Assembly: GCA_016208975.1 (NCBI GenBank)
Contig: JACQXA010000004.1
Location: 993,015 to 1,057,014 of the forward strand
Length of the DNA: 64,000 nucleotides
Direction of reading: 5' to 3'
Source of the DNA: Nitrospinota bacterium
GTDB lineage: Bacteria; Nitrospinota_A; UBA7883; JACRLM01
The stretch's first letter is position 1; each line of letters opens with the position of its first letter. Position numbers and translations under genes: made by a program. This document shows, piece after piece, positions 43,020 to 52,269 of this stretch. Under the pieces are notes generated by a model. That model was not told the DNA's origin, ran no database searches, and worked only from the letters and a program-made list of their open reading frames with translations.

Positions 43020-44135
43020 TCACTCCCCCCGGATGAACCGCATGCTCTTGCGGGCCACGTCCACGTCTTTGCGCCATTGGGAAAGAAGGTTCTTCTCGTC
43101 CTGGTATTCCAGCGTTATTTTCTTGTCGTTTTTCAGCCAGTCGTCTATCCGCATCAGCGTTTTTTCCGAGAATTCCCATTGTTGCCGCTCCATCCCCTCG
43201 CAAAGCTCCGCGAACTGGAGGGCCACGCCAACGTCACGGTAATTGCCGTCTGGCACGCCCCGTTTTTTAAGGATGTCCATGGCCCCTGAAAAATTGTGTT
43301 GGGCGGTGGAACAGTCCTTATACACCAGCGCCACCCGGCCCAGCACCCAGCGCGACCCTGCGTCTCTCGGGAATTTTACGGCGATATACTCCCCCAAATC
43401 CCGGGCGCGTGGATAATTTTTCTCGTACAGGCTTATCCACATCAGCGCCGCCCGGGCGTAATCCTCGGACAGCGATTTGCCTTCCACCGCCCGCCGGATC
43501 ATCTCCACCCCCTCCTTGCGCATGTCCCTGCCGTTTGTGATGAATTTGGTTATCACCCAGGCGGTCATGCCGCCTTCCTCGGCGCTCTTCCTGCTGGCGA
43601 AATAGTAGATCATGCCCAGCCCGAAATATATGTCCGGTATGTCGGGCCGCTCGGCCATGGCCCGTTCCAGGTTTTTCTTCGCCTCCACCGCGTCCATAAA
43701 CGCCTGGAGCATGTTTCGCTGGCGCGCCTCCAGAAGGCCCATGTAGCCGTACATCGCGCCAAGATACATCCGTGAGATGGTGTCATTAGGATTTTTGGCC
43801 AGGGCGCGCTCCAGAATTTCAATTCCGGTATTTGAGTGGTTGCTGAACCTCTTCAGGTCCGACAGGTCATTGAGCTTCTGTATTTTCTCCTGTACCCCGG
43901 CGGCGTAATAAAAATATCCGTCACCCCGGCCCGGGTTGGCCTTTATGTATTCGTCTATTATCTTCAGCCCATCTTCAAAATCGGTGTTGGATATCTTCAC
44001 TATGGCCAGGCGGATACGGTCCTCCCACCCTTTGGCAACCATGTCCGGTGGCAAGGCCTGGCTCACGCCAGGCGCAAAATACCCCAGGGCCGCCGCAAAT
44101 AAAGCGACACGAAACGCGTACATCTTAAACGTCAT
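43020..44135 (-). CDS. Secreted TPR-repeat protein, unknown function
   Basis: The 371-residue protein has a signal peptide (about 1-28, VSQALP) and several tetratricopeptide-like helical pairs: DFEDGLKIIDEYIKANPGRGDGYFYYAAGV, TGIEILERALAKNPNDTISRMYLGAMYGYMGLLEA, AKKNLERAMAERPDIPDIYFGLGMIYY. Predicted periplasmic scaffold. The start is the ATG at 44135 or 44123. Neighbours, the convergent ABC permease and the divergent exporter permease, give no clear partner. Confidence 0.78.
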   Translation of the reverse strand: MTFKMYAFRVALFAAALGYFAPGVSQALPPDMVAKGWEDRIRLAIVKISNTDFEDGLKIIDEYIKANPGRGDGYFYYAAGVQEKIQKLNDLSDLKRFSNHSNTGIEILERALAKNPNDTISRMYLGAMYGYMGLLEARQRNMLQAFMDAVEAKKNLERAMAERPDIPDIYFGLGMIYYFASRKSAEEGGMTAWVITKFITNGRDMRKEGVEMIRRAVEGKSLSEDYARAALMWISLYEKNYPRARDLGEYIAVKFPRDAGSRWVLGRVALVYKDCSTAQHNFSGAMDILKKRGVPDGNYRDVGVALQFAELCEGMERQQWEFSEKTLMRIDDWLKNDKKITLEYQDEKNLLSQWRKDVDVARKSMRFIRGE

Positions 44136-44273
44136 TCAATCCTTATTGCGTCCGGCGCCGCCGGGCGCTCCTATAATTAAAAAGTCTATCAATGCGCGTT
44201 GCAGGTTTGCAAGAATGCTAATGTGAATTTAAACTGGTTTCTAACGGCTTTGTTAAGGATGGTGTGGCTTTAA

Positions 44274-45956
44274 ATGCTGTTTTATTCGTTCCGCAAGCTT
44301 GAAAAGGCGCGTATACGGCTTTTGATAAATTCCTTCCGCGCCATCAGCCTCGGGCGGCTTGCCATCCTGGGCGGGCTGGGCGCGTTGTTCGTGGCGGGGG
44401 ATTATTTTTTCTTCCGCCGGATGCTCGGCTACATGGCCCACCTGCCATTCGAGGTCGGCGAGATCCTTATCATCCAGCTGTTAAACCTGCTGTGCCTCAC
44501 TTTCTTTTCCATGCTGGTTTTCTCCAACATCATCACGGCCATATCCACGCTGTTCATGTCGAGGGACCTGGATCTGCTCATGTCCTCCCCCATGCCGGTG
44601 ATGGGCGTGTTCGGCTCCAAAGGGCTCATCACGCTCATAAACTCATCCTGGATGGCGGCGCTTTTCGGCATACCCATTTTCGTGGCGTATGGTGAGGTGT
44701 ATTTCGCTCCCTGGGAATATTACGCCATCTTCATGGCGGCCTTCGCGCCTTTCCTCCTCATCCCCTCGGCCATGGGCATACTGGTCACCATGGCGCTTAT
44801 GCGCTTCTTCCCCGCCCGCAGGATCCACCAGATATTCTCGTTCGTAGGCCTTGTGTTCATCGCGGGGCTTGTGATGTTCTTCCGGTTCCTCCAGCCGGAA
44901 AAGTTTTTGGGCAAGAAAGATATTCCGGAGCAGGAGATACTGGCCTTCGTAAAAAAGCTGGAAGCGCCGGAGCATGAATGGCTCCCTTCTTCCATGCTGG
45001 CCCGGGCCCTGCAAGCTTCCGCCAGGGGTGAGTGGGACGTGTTCTGGACACAATCGGCATGGCTGTGGATTCTGGCGGCATCCGCCATGGCGGTGATGGC
45101 GGTGGCGGCGTGGAGGCTATATTACCAGGCCTGGGCGCTTTCCCAGGGGGCGCGGGAGCAGGGCGCGCCAAAAGAAGACAGGATATTTTATCGCGTCACA
45201 AAACGGCTCCTGAGGAAAGCGCCGGGGGAGGCCAGGGGCATAATTTTAAAAGACGTGAAAATATTCTGGCGCGACACCGGGCAATGGTCCCAGCTGTTCA
45301 TGCTGGCGGCGCTTATCATCGTTTACATCTTCAACATACGCAACCTGCCGCTGGACACGCTTTTTCTGAAAAACATCGTGTCTGTAATGAACATCGGGCT
45401 GGCGGGGGTGGTGCTTGCTGCGGTGGCGGCGCGGTTCGTTTTCCCCACCACCAGCGTGGAGGGGCGCAGTTTCTGGAGCCTCCACTCGGCGCCGGTTGAT
45501 TTCCGGGTGTTCCTGTGGTCAAAATTCTTCCTGTACCTTTTTCCCCTGGCGGCGCTGGCGGAGATACTGGTGGTGGTCTCCAACATCCTGCTGGGTGTGG
45601 ACCGGTTCGTGATGACCGTGTCGGCCGCTTCCATCATGGCCATGACCGTGGCCATCACGGGGCTGGGAGTGGGGATGGGCGCCATGTACCCGAAATTCGA
45701 TTACGAGAACATTGCCGAGGTGGGGGTTACCACCGGGGCCATTATTTACATGATCATCTCCATGGCGTACATCGGCGTCGCTGTGATGTTCGTTTCGGGG
45801 CCGGTGTATTCCCATCTTGCCAAAATCTATCTGGGAAGGGAAACTGGAAGCATCGCCATATGGGCGTCATACGCGGGCGTGTTGTTCACTTCGGGGGTTC
45901 TCACCATAATACCCATGCGAATGGGGGTGGCCGCGTTGAGGAAGATGGAAAGTTGA
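44274..45956 (+). CDS. Large ABC exporter permease (ABC-2-like)
   Basis: The 560-residue protein is mostly membrane-spanning (about 12 or more segments), starts LFYSFRKLEKARIRLLINSFRAISLGRLAILGGLGALFVAGDYFFFRRMLGYM and contains EARGIILKDVKIFWRDTGQWSQLFMLAALIIVYIFNIRNLPLD, TTSVEGRSFWSLHSAPVD and FDYENIAEVGV, a pattern found in the putative ABC exporter (ABC-2-like) permeases. The matching ATP-binding subunit is not adjacent in the window, which is unusual. A small cNMP-binding gene follows in the same direction. Confidence 0.78.
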   Translation: MLFYSFRKLEKARIRLLINSFRAISLGRLAILGGLGALFVAGDYFFFRRMLGYMAHLPFEVGEILIIQLLNLLCLTFFSMLVFSNIITAISTLFMSRDLDLLMSSPMPVMGVFGSKGLITLINSSWMAALFGIPIFVAYGEVYFAPWEYYAIFMAAFAPFLLIPSAMGILVTMALMRFFPARRIHQIFSFVGLVFIAGLVMFFRFLQPEKFLGKKDIPEQEILAFVKKLEAPEHEWLPSSMLARALQASARGEWDVFWTQSAWLWILAASAMAVMAVAAWRLYYQAWALSQGAREQGAPKEDRIFYRVTKRLLRKAPGEARGIILKDVKIFWRDTGQWSQLFMLAALIIVYIFNIRNLPLDTLFLKNIVSVMNIGLAGVVLAAVAARFVFPTTSVEGRSFWSLHSAPVDFRVFLWSKFFLYLFPLAALAEILVVVSNILLGVDRFVMTVSAASIMAMTVAITGLGVGMGAMYPKFDYENIAEVGVTTGAIIYMIISMAYIGVAVMFVSGPVYSHLAKIYLGRETGSIAIWASYAGVLFTSGVLTIIPMRMGVAALRKMES

Positions 45957-45977
45957 CCTTGTGGGGGACGGGGGAAA

Positions 45978-46448
45978 ATGAAGATAGATAACACGGACAA
46001 GGGCAAGTGGGTGGCCCTGCTTATGGGTGTAAAGTTCTTCTCCAATTGCACGGAAGAGGAACTGGCGGCGCTGTTGGACGTGGGGGAGGTGCGCCATTAC
46101 AAACTGCACGACTACATAATCAAGGAGGACGACGGAACGGAAGACCACTCTTTTTTCGTGATCCTCAAAGGCTCCGCCAAGGTTTTAAAGAAGGCTCCAA
46201 TGGCCATGAAAAAAGAGGTTGCGGCGCTTCCCGAAGGGGAATGTTTCGGCGAGATGGCCTTTTTGCTGAACACCGCCCGCACGGCCTATATCCTGGCCAT
46301 GGAGGATTGCTACATGTTCTGCATAAACGCCGAGGATGTGGGCAAAATGAACGACGCCATAAAAGCCAAGATATACCACCAGTTCGCAATTTCCATGGCC
46401 AACAAGCTGAAGTACCTAACTGAGAGTTTGTTGAGACCGTATTATTGA
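45978..46448 (+). CDS. Cyclic nucleotide-binding domain protein
   Basis: The 156-residue protein is a single cNMP-binding beta-barrel: KFFSNCTEEELAALLDVGEVRHYKLHDYIIKEDDGTEDHSFFVILKGSAKVL, then LPEGECFGEMAFLLNTARTAYILAMEDCYMFCI, where GEMAFLL is near the phosphate-binding cassette, and a C-terminal helix. No DNA-binding or enzyme domain. Not enough to say which nucleotide or whether it still binds one. 21 bases separate it from the exporter permease. Confidence 0.8.
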   Translation: MKIDNTDKGKWVALLMGVKFFSNCTEEELAALLDVGEVRHYKLHDYIIKEDDGTEDHSFFVILKGSAKVLKKAPMAMKKEVAALPEGECFGEMAFLLNTARTAYILAMEDCYMFCINAEDVGKMNDAIKAKIYHQFAISMANKLKYLTESLLRPYY

Positions 46449-46468
46449 GGGGAATCTTGTCTTTACAG

Positions 46469-46864
46469 CTACAAATTCAACCGTGAAACGATTGCCGCGC
46501 CGATTTTCCTGGCTAAAGTGACCATTCGCTCCATTTCTTCGGATTCTATAATAGCCCAGTCGTCTGGATACCTGCTTGCCACACCATGAGCAGTCAGTCT
46601 GTCGGACTCATCAATGAGGTTTTCTATTTCCGGGGCCTTTGTAGATGCCAATTGAATCAGTCGGCGCAAATTGTGTGTCCTGGGCGCTTCTATACCATGC
46701 AACGTCAAAAATGCTTTGAGAAGTTTTTCCGCATATTGCTGACAATGAAAACAGACAATATCGCTGGGTCATTCCGTATCCTTTAAAAGTATTTCAACGG
46801 CTCGAATAGCGCTTTCCGCCTTGGCCAGCCATTGGCGTGAGGCTTCAAGGTTCTTTTCGCTCAT
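46469..46864 (-). pseudogene. HEPN-domain toxin gene with premature stop
   Basis: HEPN protein of an HEPN/MNT toxin-antitoxin pair. From the ATG at 46864 the frame gives MSEKNLEASRQWLAKAESAI and IRAVEILLKDTE, a TGA at codon 32 (46771-46769), then in the same frame PSDIVCFHCQQYAEKLLKAF and LTLHGIEAPRTHNLRRLIQL. Without the TGA it would be a full 131-residue HEPN protein with the CFHCQQYAEK motif. Selenocysteine is not likely, as the position is not conserved. The gene is therefore likely inactivated by one nonsense mutation, unless reinitiation at 46708 yields a fragment. Confidence 0.85.
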
Positions 46865-47174
46865 ATACAACCGTGCCGTATTTGTCAGCGAAATAGACGA
46901 TGTGATTAACCATAAACCTTGAGCGCTGGTACTCTTCCGGGGTTTTAACAATAACGTCGAATGCGAAAGGATAGTCAGCTAAGGATTTGCTTGCGGCGCA
47001 GAACCTTTCTTGCGGCGTCAAATTTGTTTCAGCCACTACCAGGATATCCACATCGCTGTCTTCGTCCGCTTCGCCTGCCACCTGTGAGCCAAAAAGGACG
47101 ATTTTTTGGGGATGAAACTCGTCCACGAGGCGACGGGTGATTTCGTTTATGGTAATGGCAGGAATGGTTTTCAT
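46845..47174 (-). CDS. MNT nucleotidyltransferase antitoxin
   Basis: MNT (minimal nucleotidyltransferase), partner of HEPN; in known systems it AMPylates the HEPN toxin. The 109-residue protein has the signature IVLFGSQVAGEADEDSDVDILVV (GS and DxD metal-binding residues). It overlaps the HEPN gene by 20 bases. With the toxin broken, this antitoxin may be under no selection, though it is still open. Confidence 0.9.
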   Translation of the reverse strand: MKTIPAITINEITRRLVDEFHPQKIVLFGSQVAGEADEDSDVDILVVAETNLTPQERFCAASKSLADYPFAFDVIVKTPEEYQRSRFMVNHIVYFADKYGTVVYERKEP

Positions 47175-47297
47175 AACATATTAAACTGGTTACAGCATTT
47201 GCAATTGCTCATTAAATTACCATATACGCATCAATTGCTGGCCAATCAAGGATTACTTTGACATATTCCAGGATTAAGGTGGCTGTTTCCATCTTAC

Positions 47298-48602
47298 CTA
47301 CTCCCCCTCTATCCTTATCACCATGGTGGGCGCGGCGCAGACGTTGAGGGCGCCTATCTTCGCCAGGGCTTTTCGCAGGCTGGCTTCCACCGCCGTGTGG
47401 GTGGTGATAACCACGCTCACCGGTTTGTCCTCCGTCCGGCCACGCTGGATCATGGAGGCTATGGATATGCCGTTGTCTCCCAGCGCTCCGGCCAGTTGGG
47501 CCAGAACTCCGGGCCTGTCCGGCGCGGTGAACCGCAGATAATAACGGGATACGGTCTCGTCCACAGGGCGGGCCTTTATCTTCTTGCGCATGGCGCCCGG
47601 GGCGTTCATGGGCGGGCGTTTCCCCGCGCCGCCGTTAACCATCCGCTCGGCGATGTCCAGCGTGTCGCTCATCACCGCCGAGGCCGTTGGCCCAGCGCCC
47701 GCGCCCGGCCCCACCAGCATGTTCACCCCGGCGAAATCGCCAATCACCTCCACGGCGTTCAGCGCGCCGTTCACGTTGGCCATTGGGTGGCGTGAGGGTA
47801 TCATGGCCGGATGCACCCGGATCTCGATGGAATCGTTCACCCGTTTGGCCACCGCCAGCAGTTTTATCCTGTAGCCGAACTCCCGCGCCATCTCAATGTC
47901 TTCCGGGGTGATGGCGGTGATGCCTTCGATATAAACGCCCTTGAAATCCACCGGCGTCTCGAACGCCAGCGAAGCCAGCACCGCCGCTTTGTGGGCCGCG
48001 TCTATCCCCTCCACGTCGAAAGTTGGATCCGCCTCGGCGTAACCAAGCGTTTGCGCGTCTTTCAAAATCTCGCCGAAAGATTTGCCCTCGTCGGCCATGC
48101 GGGAGAGGATGTAGTTGGAAGTGCCGTTGATGATGCCGTAAACCGCCTCGATACGGTTGGCGCGGAAACCCTCCCTTAGCGACCGGATGATGGGCACCGC
48201 CCCGGCCACCGCCGCCTCGAAACCCAGCTCCACCCCTGCGGCCTCCACGGCGGAATATATCTTCTCGCCATGGACGGCCAGCAGGCGCTTGTTGGCGGTA
48301 ACTATGTGTTTGCCGTTCCGGGCGGCGGCAAGCGCCAGCTCCAGCGCCGGGGTTTCACCCCCCATTACCTCCACCACGATGTCCACATCGGGGGAGTTCA
48401 CCACATCGAACGGATCGCCGGTGAGAATGGCCTGGTCCACCACCTCGGAACGTTTCTTCGAGATGTCCTTTGCGGCGGCTTTGGTTACTTTTATGGGCGC
48501 GCCGATTTTCCGGGCCAGCTCCTCGCCACGGACGCGAAGGACTTCCAGCACTCCACACCCCACCACGCCAAGGCCGATTATCCCAAGCCGGACGGTTCGC
48601 AT
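47298..48602 (-). CDS. hom: Homoserine dehydrogenase
   Basis: Reduces aspartate semialdehyde to homoserine, for threonine and methionine synthesis. The 434-residue protein has the NAD(P) motif GIIGLGVVGCGVLEVL, IVVEVMGGETPALELALAAARNGKHIVTANKRLLAVHG, the active-site region YGIINGTSNYILSRMADEGKSFGEIL and QTLGYAEADPTFDVEGIDAAHKAAVL, and a C-terminal ACT domain (YYLRFTAPDRPGVLAQLAGALGDNGIS). The bare (non-fused) form. It starts 5 bases after the aminotransferase stop. Confidence 0.97.
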   Translation of the reverse strand: MRTVRLGIIGLGVVGCGVLEVLRVRGEELARKIGAPIKVTKAAAKDISKKRSEVVDQAILTGDPFDVVNSPDVDIVVEVMGGETPALELALAAARNGKHIVTANKRLLAVHGEKIYSAVEAAGVELGFEAAVAGAVPIIRSLREGFRANRIEAVYGIINGTSNYILSRMADEGKSFGEILKDAQTLGYAEADPTFDVEGIDAAHKAAVLASLAFETPVDFKGVYIEGITAITPEDIEMAREFGYRIKLLAVAKRVNDSIEIRVHPAMIPSRHPMANVNGALNAVEVIGDFAGVNMLVGPGAGAGPTASAVMSDTLDIAERMVNGGAGKRPPMNAPGAMRKKIKARPVDETVSRYYLRFTAPDRPGVLAQLAGALGDNGISIASMIQRGRTEDKPVSVVITTHTAVEASLRKALAKIGALNVCAAPTMVIRIEGE

Positions 48603-48607
48603 CGGCG

Positions 48608-49819
48608 TTATTTAAGCGCGTCGCGGATGCCGCGGATGGCCTGCCGGGTGCGATGCTCGTTCTCCACCAGCGCAAACCGCACATAATCATCCCCGCCGTC
48701 GCCAAACCCGATTCCGGGGGTAACGGCGACCTTGGCCTCGGTGAGAAGCTTTTTGGAGAACTCCAGCGACCCCATGCTCCGGAACCGCTCTGGGATCCGC
48801 GCCCAGGCGAACATGGTGGCCCTTGGTTTCTCCAGCGGCCAGCCTATCCTGTTAAGCCCTTCCACCAGCACGTCGCGGCGGTCCTGATATGTCTTGCGTA
48901 TCTCCTCCACGCAGTCCTGCGGGCCGTTTAGGGCTATGATGCTGGCTATCTGGATGGGCTGGAACATTCCGTAGTCCAGGTATCCCTTGATGCGTTGCAG
49001 GGCGTAAACAATCTCCGGATTCCCCACGCAGAAGCCCACGCGCCAGCCGGGCATGGCATAGGTTTTCGAGAGGGTGTACATCTCCACCGCCACGTCCTTG
49101 GCGCCGGGAACCTGAAGGATGGACGGGGCCTGATAACCGTCGAAGGCTATCTCTGCATAGGCCAGGTCGTGCACAACTATTATGTCGTGCGCCTTGGCGA
49201 AAGCCACCACCTTCTCGAAAAACGGGAGGTCCACACACACCGTGGTGGGGTTGTGCGGGAAATTCAGCATCATCGCCTTGGGCCGGGGCCACGCGCGCTC
49301 GTAAGCGTGGGTGAGGTTCTCGAAGAAATCCTCCCCCGTGGACAGGGGCACGTTTATCACATCACCGTTGGCGATTATCACCGCATAGGTGTGGATGGAG
49401 TAAGTGGGCGACGGCACCAGCACCGAATCCCCGGGCGAGGTGATGGCCAGCATGAGGTGGCTTATCCCCTCCTTGCTCCCGATGGTTACGATGGCCTCGC
49501 TCTCCGGATCCAGCTCCACGTCGAACTTGCGCTTATACCAGTCGCAAATGGCGTGGCGGAGCTTGGTTATGCCCCTGCTGGCCGAGTAGCGGTGGTTTTG
49601 CGGTTTTCGCGCCGCCTCCACCAGTTTGTCCACGATATGCGCGGGCGTGGCCATGTCCGGGTTGCCCATGCCGAAGTCTATTATGTCTTCCCCGGCCCGG
49701 CGCGCCTGGATGCGCATGTTGGTCACTTCCGCCAGCACATACGGCGGAAGGCGCTCTATCCTGGCGAATTTGCGTTTGGGCCCCGGTTCGGCTTTTGTCT
49801 CTTTCACTGCGTCGCTCAT
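48608..49819 (-). CDS. PLP-dependent alanine/aspartate-type aminotransferase
   Basis: Class I aminotransferase. The ATG at 49819 gives 403 residues: [70 protein letters not shown], and the PLP lysine K252 in [20 protein letters not shown]. The pattern is that of the AlaC-type (alanine transaminase) subgroup rather than AspC. It is in an operon with hom. A TTG six bases before the ATG is an unlikely start. Confidence 0.93.
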   Translation of the reverse strand: MSDAVKETKAEPGPKRKFARIERLPPYVLAEVTNMRIQARRAGEDIIDFGMGNPDMATPAHIVDKLVEAARKPQNHRYSASRGITKLRHAICDWYKRKFDVELDPESEAIVTIGSKEGISHLMLAITSPGDSVLVPSPTYSIHTYAVIIANGDVINVPLSTGEDFFENLTHAYERAWPRPKAMMLNFPHNPTTVCVDLPFFEKVVAFAKAHDIIVVHDLAYAEIAFDGYQAPSILQVPGAKDVAVEMYTLSKTYAMPGWRVGFCVGNPEIVYALQRIKGYLDYGMFQPIQIASIIALNGPQDCVEEIRKTYQDRRDVLVEGLNRIGWPLEKPRATMFAWARIPERFRSMGSLEFSKKLLTEAKVAVTPGIGFGDGGDDYVRFALVENEHRTRQAIRGIRDALK

Positions 49820-49852
49820 ATTCAACTCTTAAAGATGCAAGTCAAGCTACAT

Positions 49853-49881
49853 ATTCTAGTTTTGGCTGGCCCGGTTTGCAA
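49853..49881 (-). promoter_or_regulatory. Sigma-70-type promoter of the aminotransferase-hom operon
   Basis: On the minus strand TTGCAA (49881-49876), 17-base spacer, TAGAAT (49858-49853), about 33 bases before the ATG at 49819. Good match to the housekeeping consensus. Confidence 0.6.
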
Positions 49882-50078
49882 CGGCGTATGCCGCGCAAGA
49901 CCAAAAAACCTTTGTTGTCCGCTTCACGCTTATCGCCCGCTTCGGTAAATCCAAGGCCATGACAGCTTTCGTGGACGCCGGTGGAACTCGCCACCGCTGG
50001 CCAGCCCGGCGGGCCATTTACGGACGCATGGCTGTTGGCGGGAAAGGTGATGGGCCAAGATAAAGGCTTATCCTGGTT

Positions 50079-50351
50079 TTAGGCCACGCTTTCCTTGTCA
50101 ATGTCCCAGGAAGGGAACAGCAAAACCGCCGGATGGCATTTCAAAGCCCTGGCCAGGACCTTCGCCCTGTCCACGCCAATGTTTACCCTGCCGTTCTCAA
50201 TGGCGGAAATGGTTGATTGGGTAATTCCTGTGACTTTGGCCAGGGTTGTTTGGCTCATCTTCTGAAGCTCCCGGATGATCCTTACGGATTCCACCACGCT
50301 GACCTCCACATGCGTTTTGGCCGGGGAATACTCTTTTTTTAATTTGGTCAT
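50079..50351 (-). CDS. XRE-family HTH antitoxin-like regulator, orphan
   Basis: The 90-residue protein has a helix-turn-helix (VRIIRELQKMSQTTLAKVTGITQSTISAIENGRVNIGVDRAKVLARALKCHP), typical of HigA/antitoxin or phage-type regulators. The ATG at 50351 starts MTKLKKEYSPAKT; an open frame upstream extends into the tRNA-Val gene and is not used. No toxin gene lies beside it; the 250 bases downstream show no supported open frame. Confidence 0.78.
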   Translation of the reverse strand: MTKLKKEYSPAKTHVEVSVVESVRIIRELQKMSQTTLAKVTGITQSTISAIENGRVNIGVDRAKVLARALKCHPAVLLFPSWDIDKESVA

Positions 50352-50402
50352 GCCCTGTAATGGGGAAAACAGGTCGCCCGTGGAAATAACGATGATTAGG
50401 AA

Positions 50403-50478
50403 TGGTGGGCGGAGAGGGGATCGAACCCACGACATCCAGCTTGTAAGGCTGGCGCTCTCCCGGCTGAGCTATCCGCCC
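50403..50478 (-). tRNA. tRNA-Val (anticodon UAC)
   Basis: The minus strand gives a full cloverleaf of 76 bases including an encoded CCA: acceptor GGGCGGA with TCCGCCC, D-arm GCTCAGCCGGGAGAGC, anticodon stem CCAGC/GCTGG with loop CTTACAA (anticodon TAC) and T-arm with GTTCGATCC. Confidence 0.95.
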
Positions 50479-50607
50479 TTTGGTTTGCGTTAGGAATGAT
50501 AACACAGCGCCGGTTCAAGAAATAGCGCGCGTGTTAAGCCTCTATAAAAAGAACCCCCCGTGGCTTGGCCGCCACTGGGAATTCTTATCGCAGGTTTAAC
50601 TCTAAAA

Positions 50608-51366
50608 TTATTGTTCCGACGGTAGCGGCACCGCCAGCTCTTTCTCCAGCCGGTCGAAAAGCCGGTTGGTTATCAATATACTGGCCTTGGCCCCTTCCCA
50701 CCGCTGGCCTTTTATGGACTCGGCGAAGGGGACAACTTTCAACTGGGTAAGGTTGCCCCGGTCCAGAATACGGACGGTGTATTTATAACGTATCTTCCGC
50801 TCCATCCCCGCCAGCGGGTTCAAGGAGAGCATACCGTCGCCGCTCCGGCTTTCGTCATAAATCCAGCCGGTGATTATTACGCCGGATGACCTGTCCACCA
50901 CTTCCAGCGGCAGGTCCAGTATGGACTCCACAACCCGGTTCCACGCCACGCCGAACCGCATGGGGTAATCTTTCTGCACGGAGTTGTTGTCGTAAGTGAC
51001 CACGCGGATGGGCCGCGCCGCCGGGTCTATCACCGGGGCCAGGGCTGTTTGCGACCGTTCGTCCACCACGTCGAAATACTGCTTCTTGCTGTCCTGCGAA
51101 AGCTCCTCCACCTTTACCACCTTGGGCCGGGAGAGGGCGGTTTTAACGGCCTCCTCCTGGGTAATGGGGTTCACTTTCTCGCCGTTTAGGCTTACGGGGG
51201 TAATCTCCGCGTCCGGCTCATTGTCCGCCGGGCGTTTTGCCAAAGGCTGGGGCGCGCCGGTTTCGTCGTTTTTCCATATGAGCGAATCTGGCATCGAGGC
51301 GCAGGCCGGGAAAAAGGCCAAACCGCACACCATCGCCAACGCTATCGTTAAATTTTGTTTTTTCAT
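50608..51366 (-). CDS. BamC-like lipoprotein
   Basis: The 252-residue protein has a lipoprotein signal, MKKQNLTIALAMVCGLAFFP then AC (Cys22). The mature part has RFGVAWNRVVESILDLPLEVVDRSSGVIITGWI, matching the repeat pattern of BamC (NlpB), an accessory of the outer-membrane beta-barrel assembly machine; IRYKYTVRILDRGNLTQLKVVPF follows. GGTGG lies 5 bases before the ATG at 51366. No other bam genes are near. Calling it BamC itself would be too strong, but the fold is likely. Confidence 0.7.
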   Translation of the reverse strand: MKKQNLTIALAMVCGLAFFPACASMPDSLIWKNDETGAPQPLAKRPADNEPDAEITPVSLNGEKVNPITQEEAVKTALSRPKVVKVEELSQDSKKQYFDVVDERSQTALAPVIDPAARPIRVVTYDNNSVQKDYPMRFGVAWNRVVESILDLPLEVVDRSSGVIITGWIYDESRSGDGMLSLNPLAGMERKIRYKYTVRILDRGNLTQLKVVPFAESIKGQRWEGAKASILITNRLFDRLEKELAVPLPSEQ

Positions 51367-51488
51367 CACATCCACCGGGAAATAAGAGCTTTAAGTTTAA
51401 GAAGCGTTGCCGCGCCGCGTCAAGCACAATTAAGAGGCGGTGTGGTAATATTGAATAATGTTGCCGGTTCGACATTAACAAAACGTCA

Positions 51489-52265
51489 ATGATGGATAAC
51501 GATTCGCTGGAGATCGCCGGGCGGAAATTTTCGTCCCGCCTGTTGCTGGGCACGGGCAAGTTCCGCTCGGGCCAGTTGATGGCCCAGGCCATAGAGGCCT
51601 CCGGCTCGCAGATTGTCACCGTGGCCTTGCGCCGGGTGGACATCAACAATCCGCGCGACCATATCATGGCCCACCTGGATCCTTCAAAATATTTGATTCT
51701 CCCCAACACATCCGGCGCCAGAAACGCCGAGGAGGCTGTGCGGCTGGCCCGGCTGGCCCGGGCGGCGGGTGTTTCGGACTGGGTGAAACTGGAAGTCACC
51801 CCCGAGCCGCGATACCTTCTGCCAGACCCGGTGGAAACACTTAAAGCCGCTGAGATCCTTGTGAAGGAAGGTTTTATTGTCCTGCCATATATAAACGCAG
51901 ATCCTGTGCTGGCCCGGAGACTGGCCGATATCGGTACGGCGACGGTTATGCCGCTGGGCTCCCCCATTGGTTCCAACCAGGGCATCCGCACAAAAGAAAG
52001 CATCGCCATAATCATCGAGCAGTCGCCGGTGCCGGTGGTGGTGGACGCTGGGCTGGGCGCCCCCTCCCACGCGGCCGAGGCGCTGGAGATGGGCGCGGCG
52101 GCTGTGCTGGTGAACACCGCTATCGCCGTGGCCGGTGACCCGCCCGCCATGGCCCTGGCCTTTAAAAAAGGGGTTGAAGCGGGAAGGGCCGCATATCTGG
52201 CGGGGTTGGGCAAACCTTTGGAGCAGGCCGAGGCCTCCAGTCCGCTGGCCGGCCTGCCATGGTAG
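51489..52265 (+). CDS. thiG: Thiazole synthase
   Basis: Builds the thiazole ring of thiamine from 1-deoxyxylulose phosphate, dehydroglycine and ThiS thiocarboxylate. The 258-residue TIM-barrel has [42 protein letters not shown], Schiff-base lysine K100 (DWVKLEV), LEDPDPVETL-like [29 protein letters not shown] and [21 protein letters not shown]. First of a thiG-thiH-thiS-thiE run. No TPP riboswitch was recognised in the 120 bases upstream. Confidence 0.97.
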   Translation: MMDNDSLEIAGRKFSSRLLLGTGKFRSGQLMAQAIEASGSQIVTVALRRVDINNPRDHIMAHLDPSKYLILPNTSGARNAEEAVRLARLARAAGVSDWVKLEVTPEPRYLLPDPVETLKAAEILVKEGFIVLPYINADPVLARRLADIGTATVMPLGSPIGSNQGIRTKESIAIIIEQSPVPVVVDAGLGAPSHAAEALEMGAAAVLVNTAIAVAGDPPAMALAFKKGVEAGRAAYLAGLGKPLEQAEASSPLAGLPW

Positions 52266-52269
52266 TTTC

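Noticed and set aside
46769-46771. Selenocysteine in the HEPN protein (UGA codon 32)
   Set aside because: The position is not a conserved cysteine of HEPN proteins and there is no clear hairpin just after it; a nonsense mutation is simpler.
51376-51488. TPP riboswitch upstream of thiG
   Set aside because: The conserved CTGAGA and ACCTGATCTGG words are absent.
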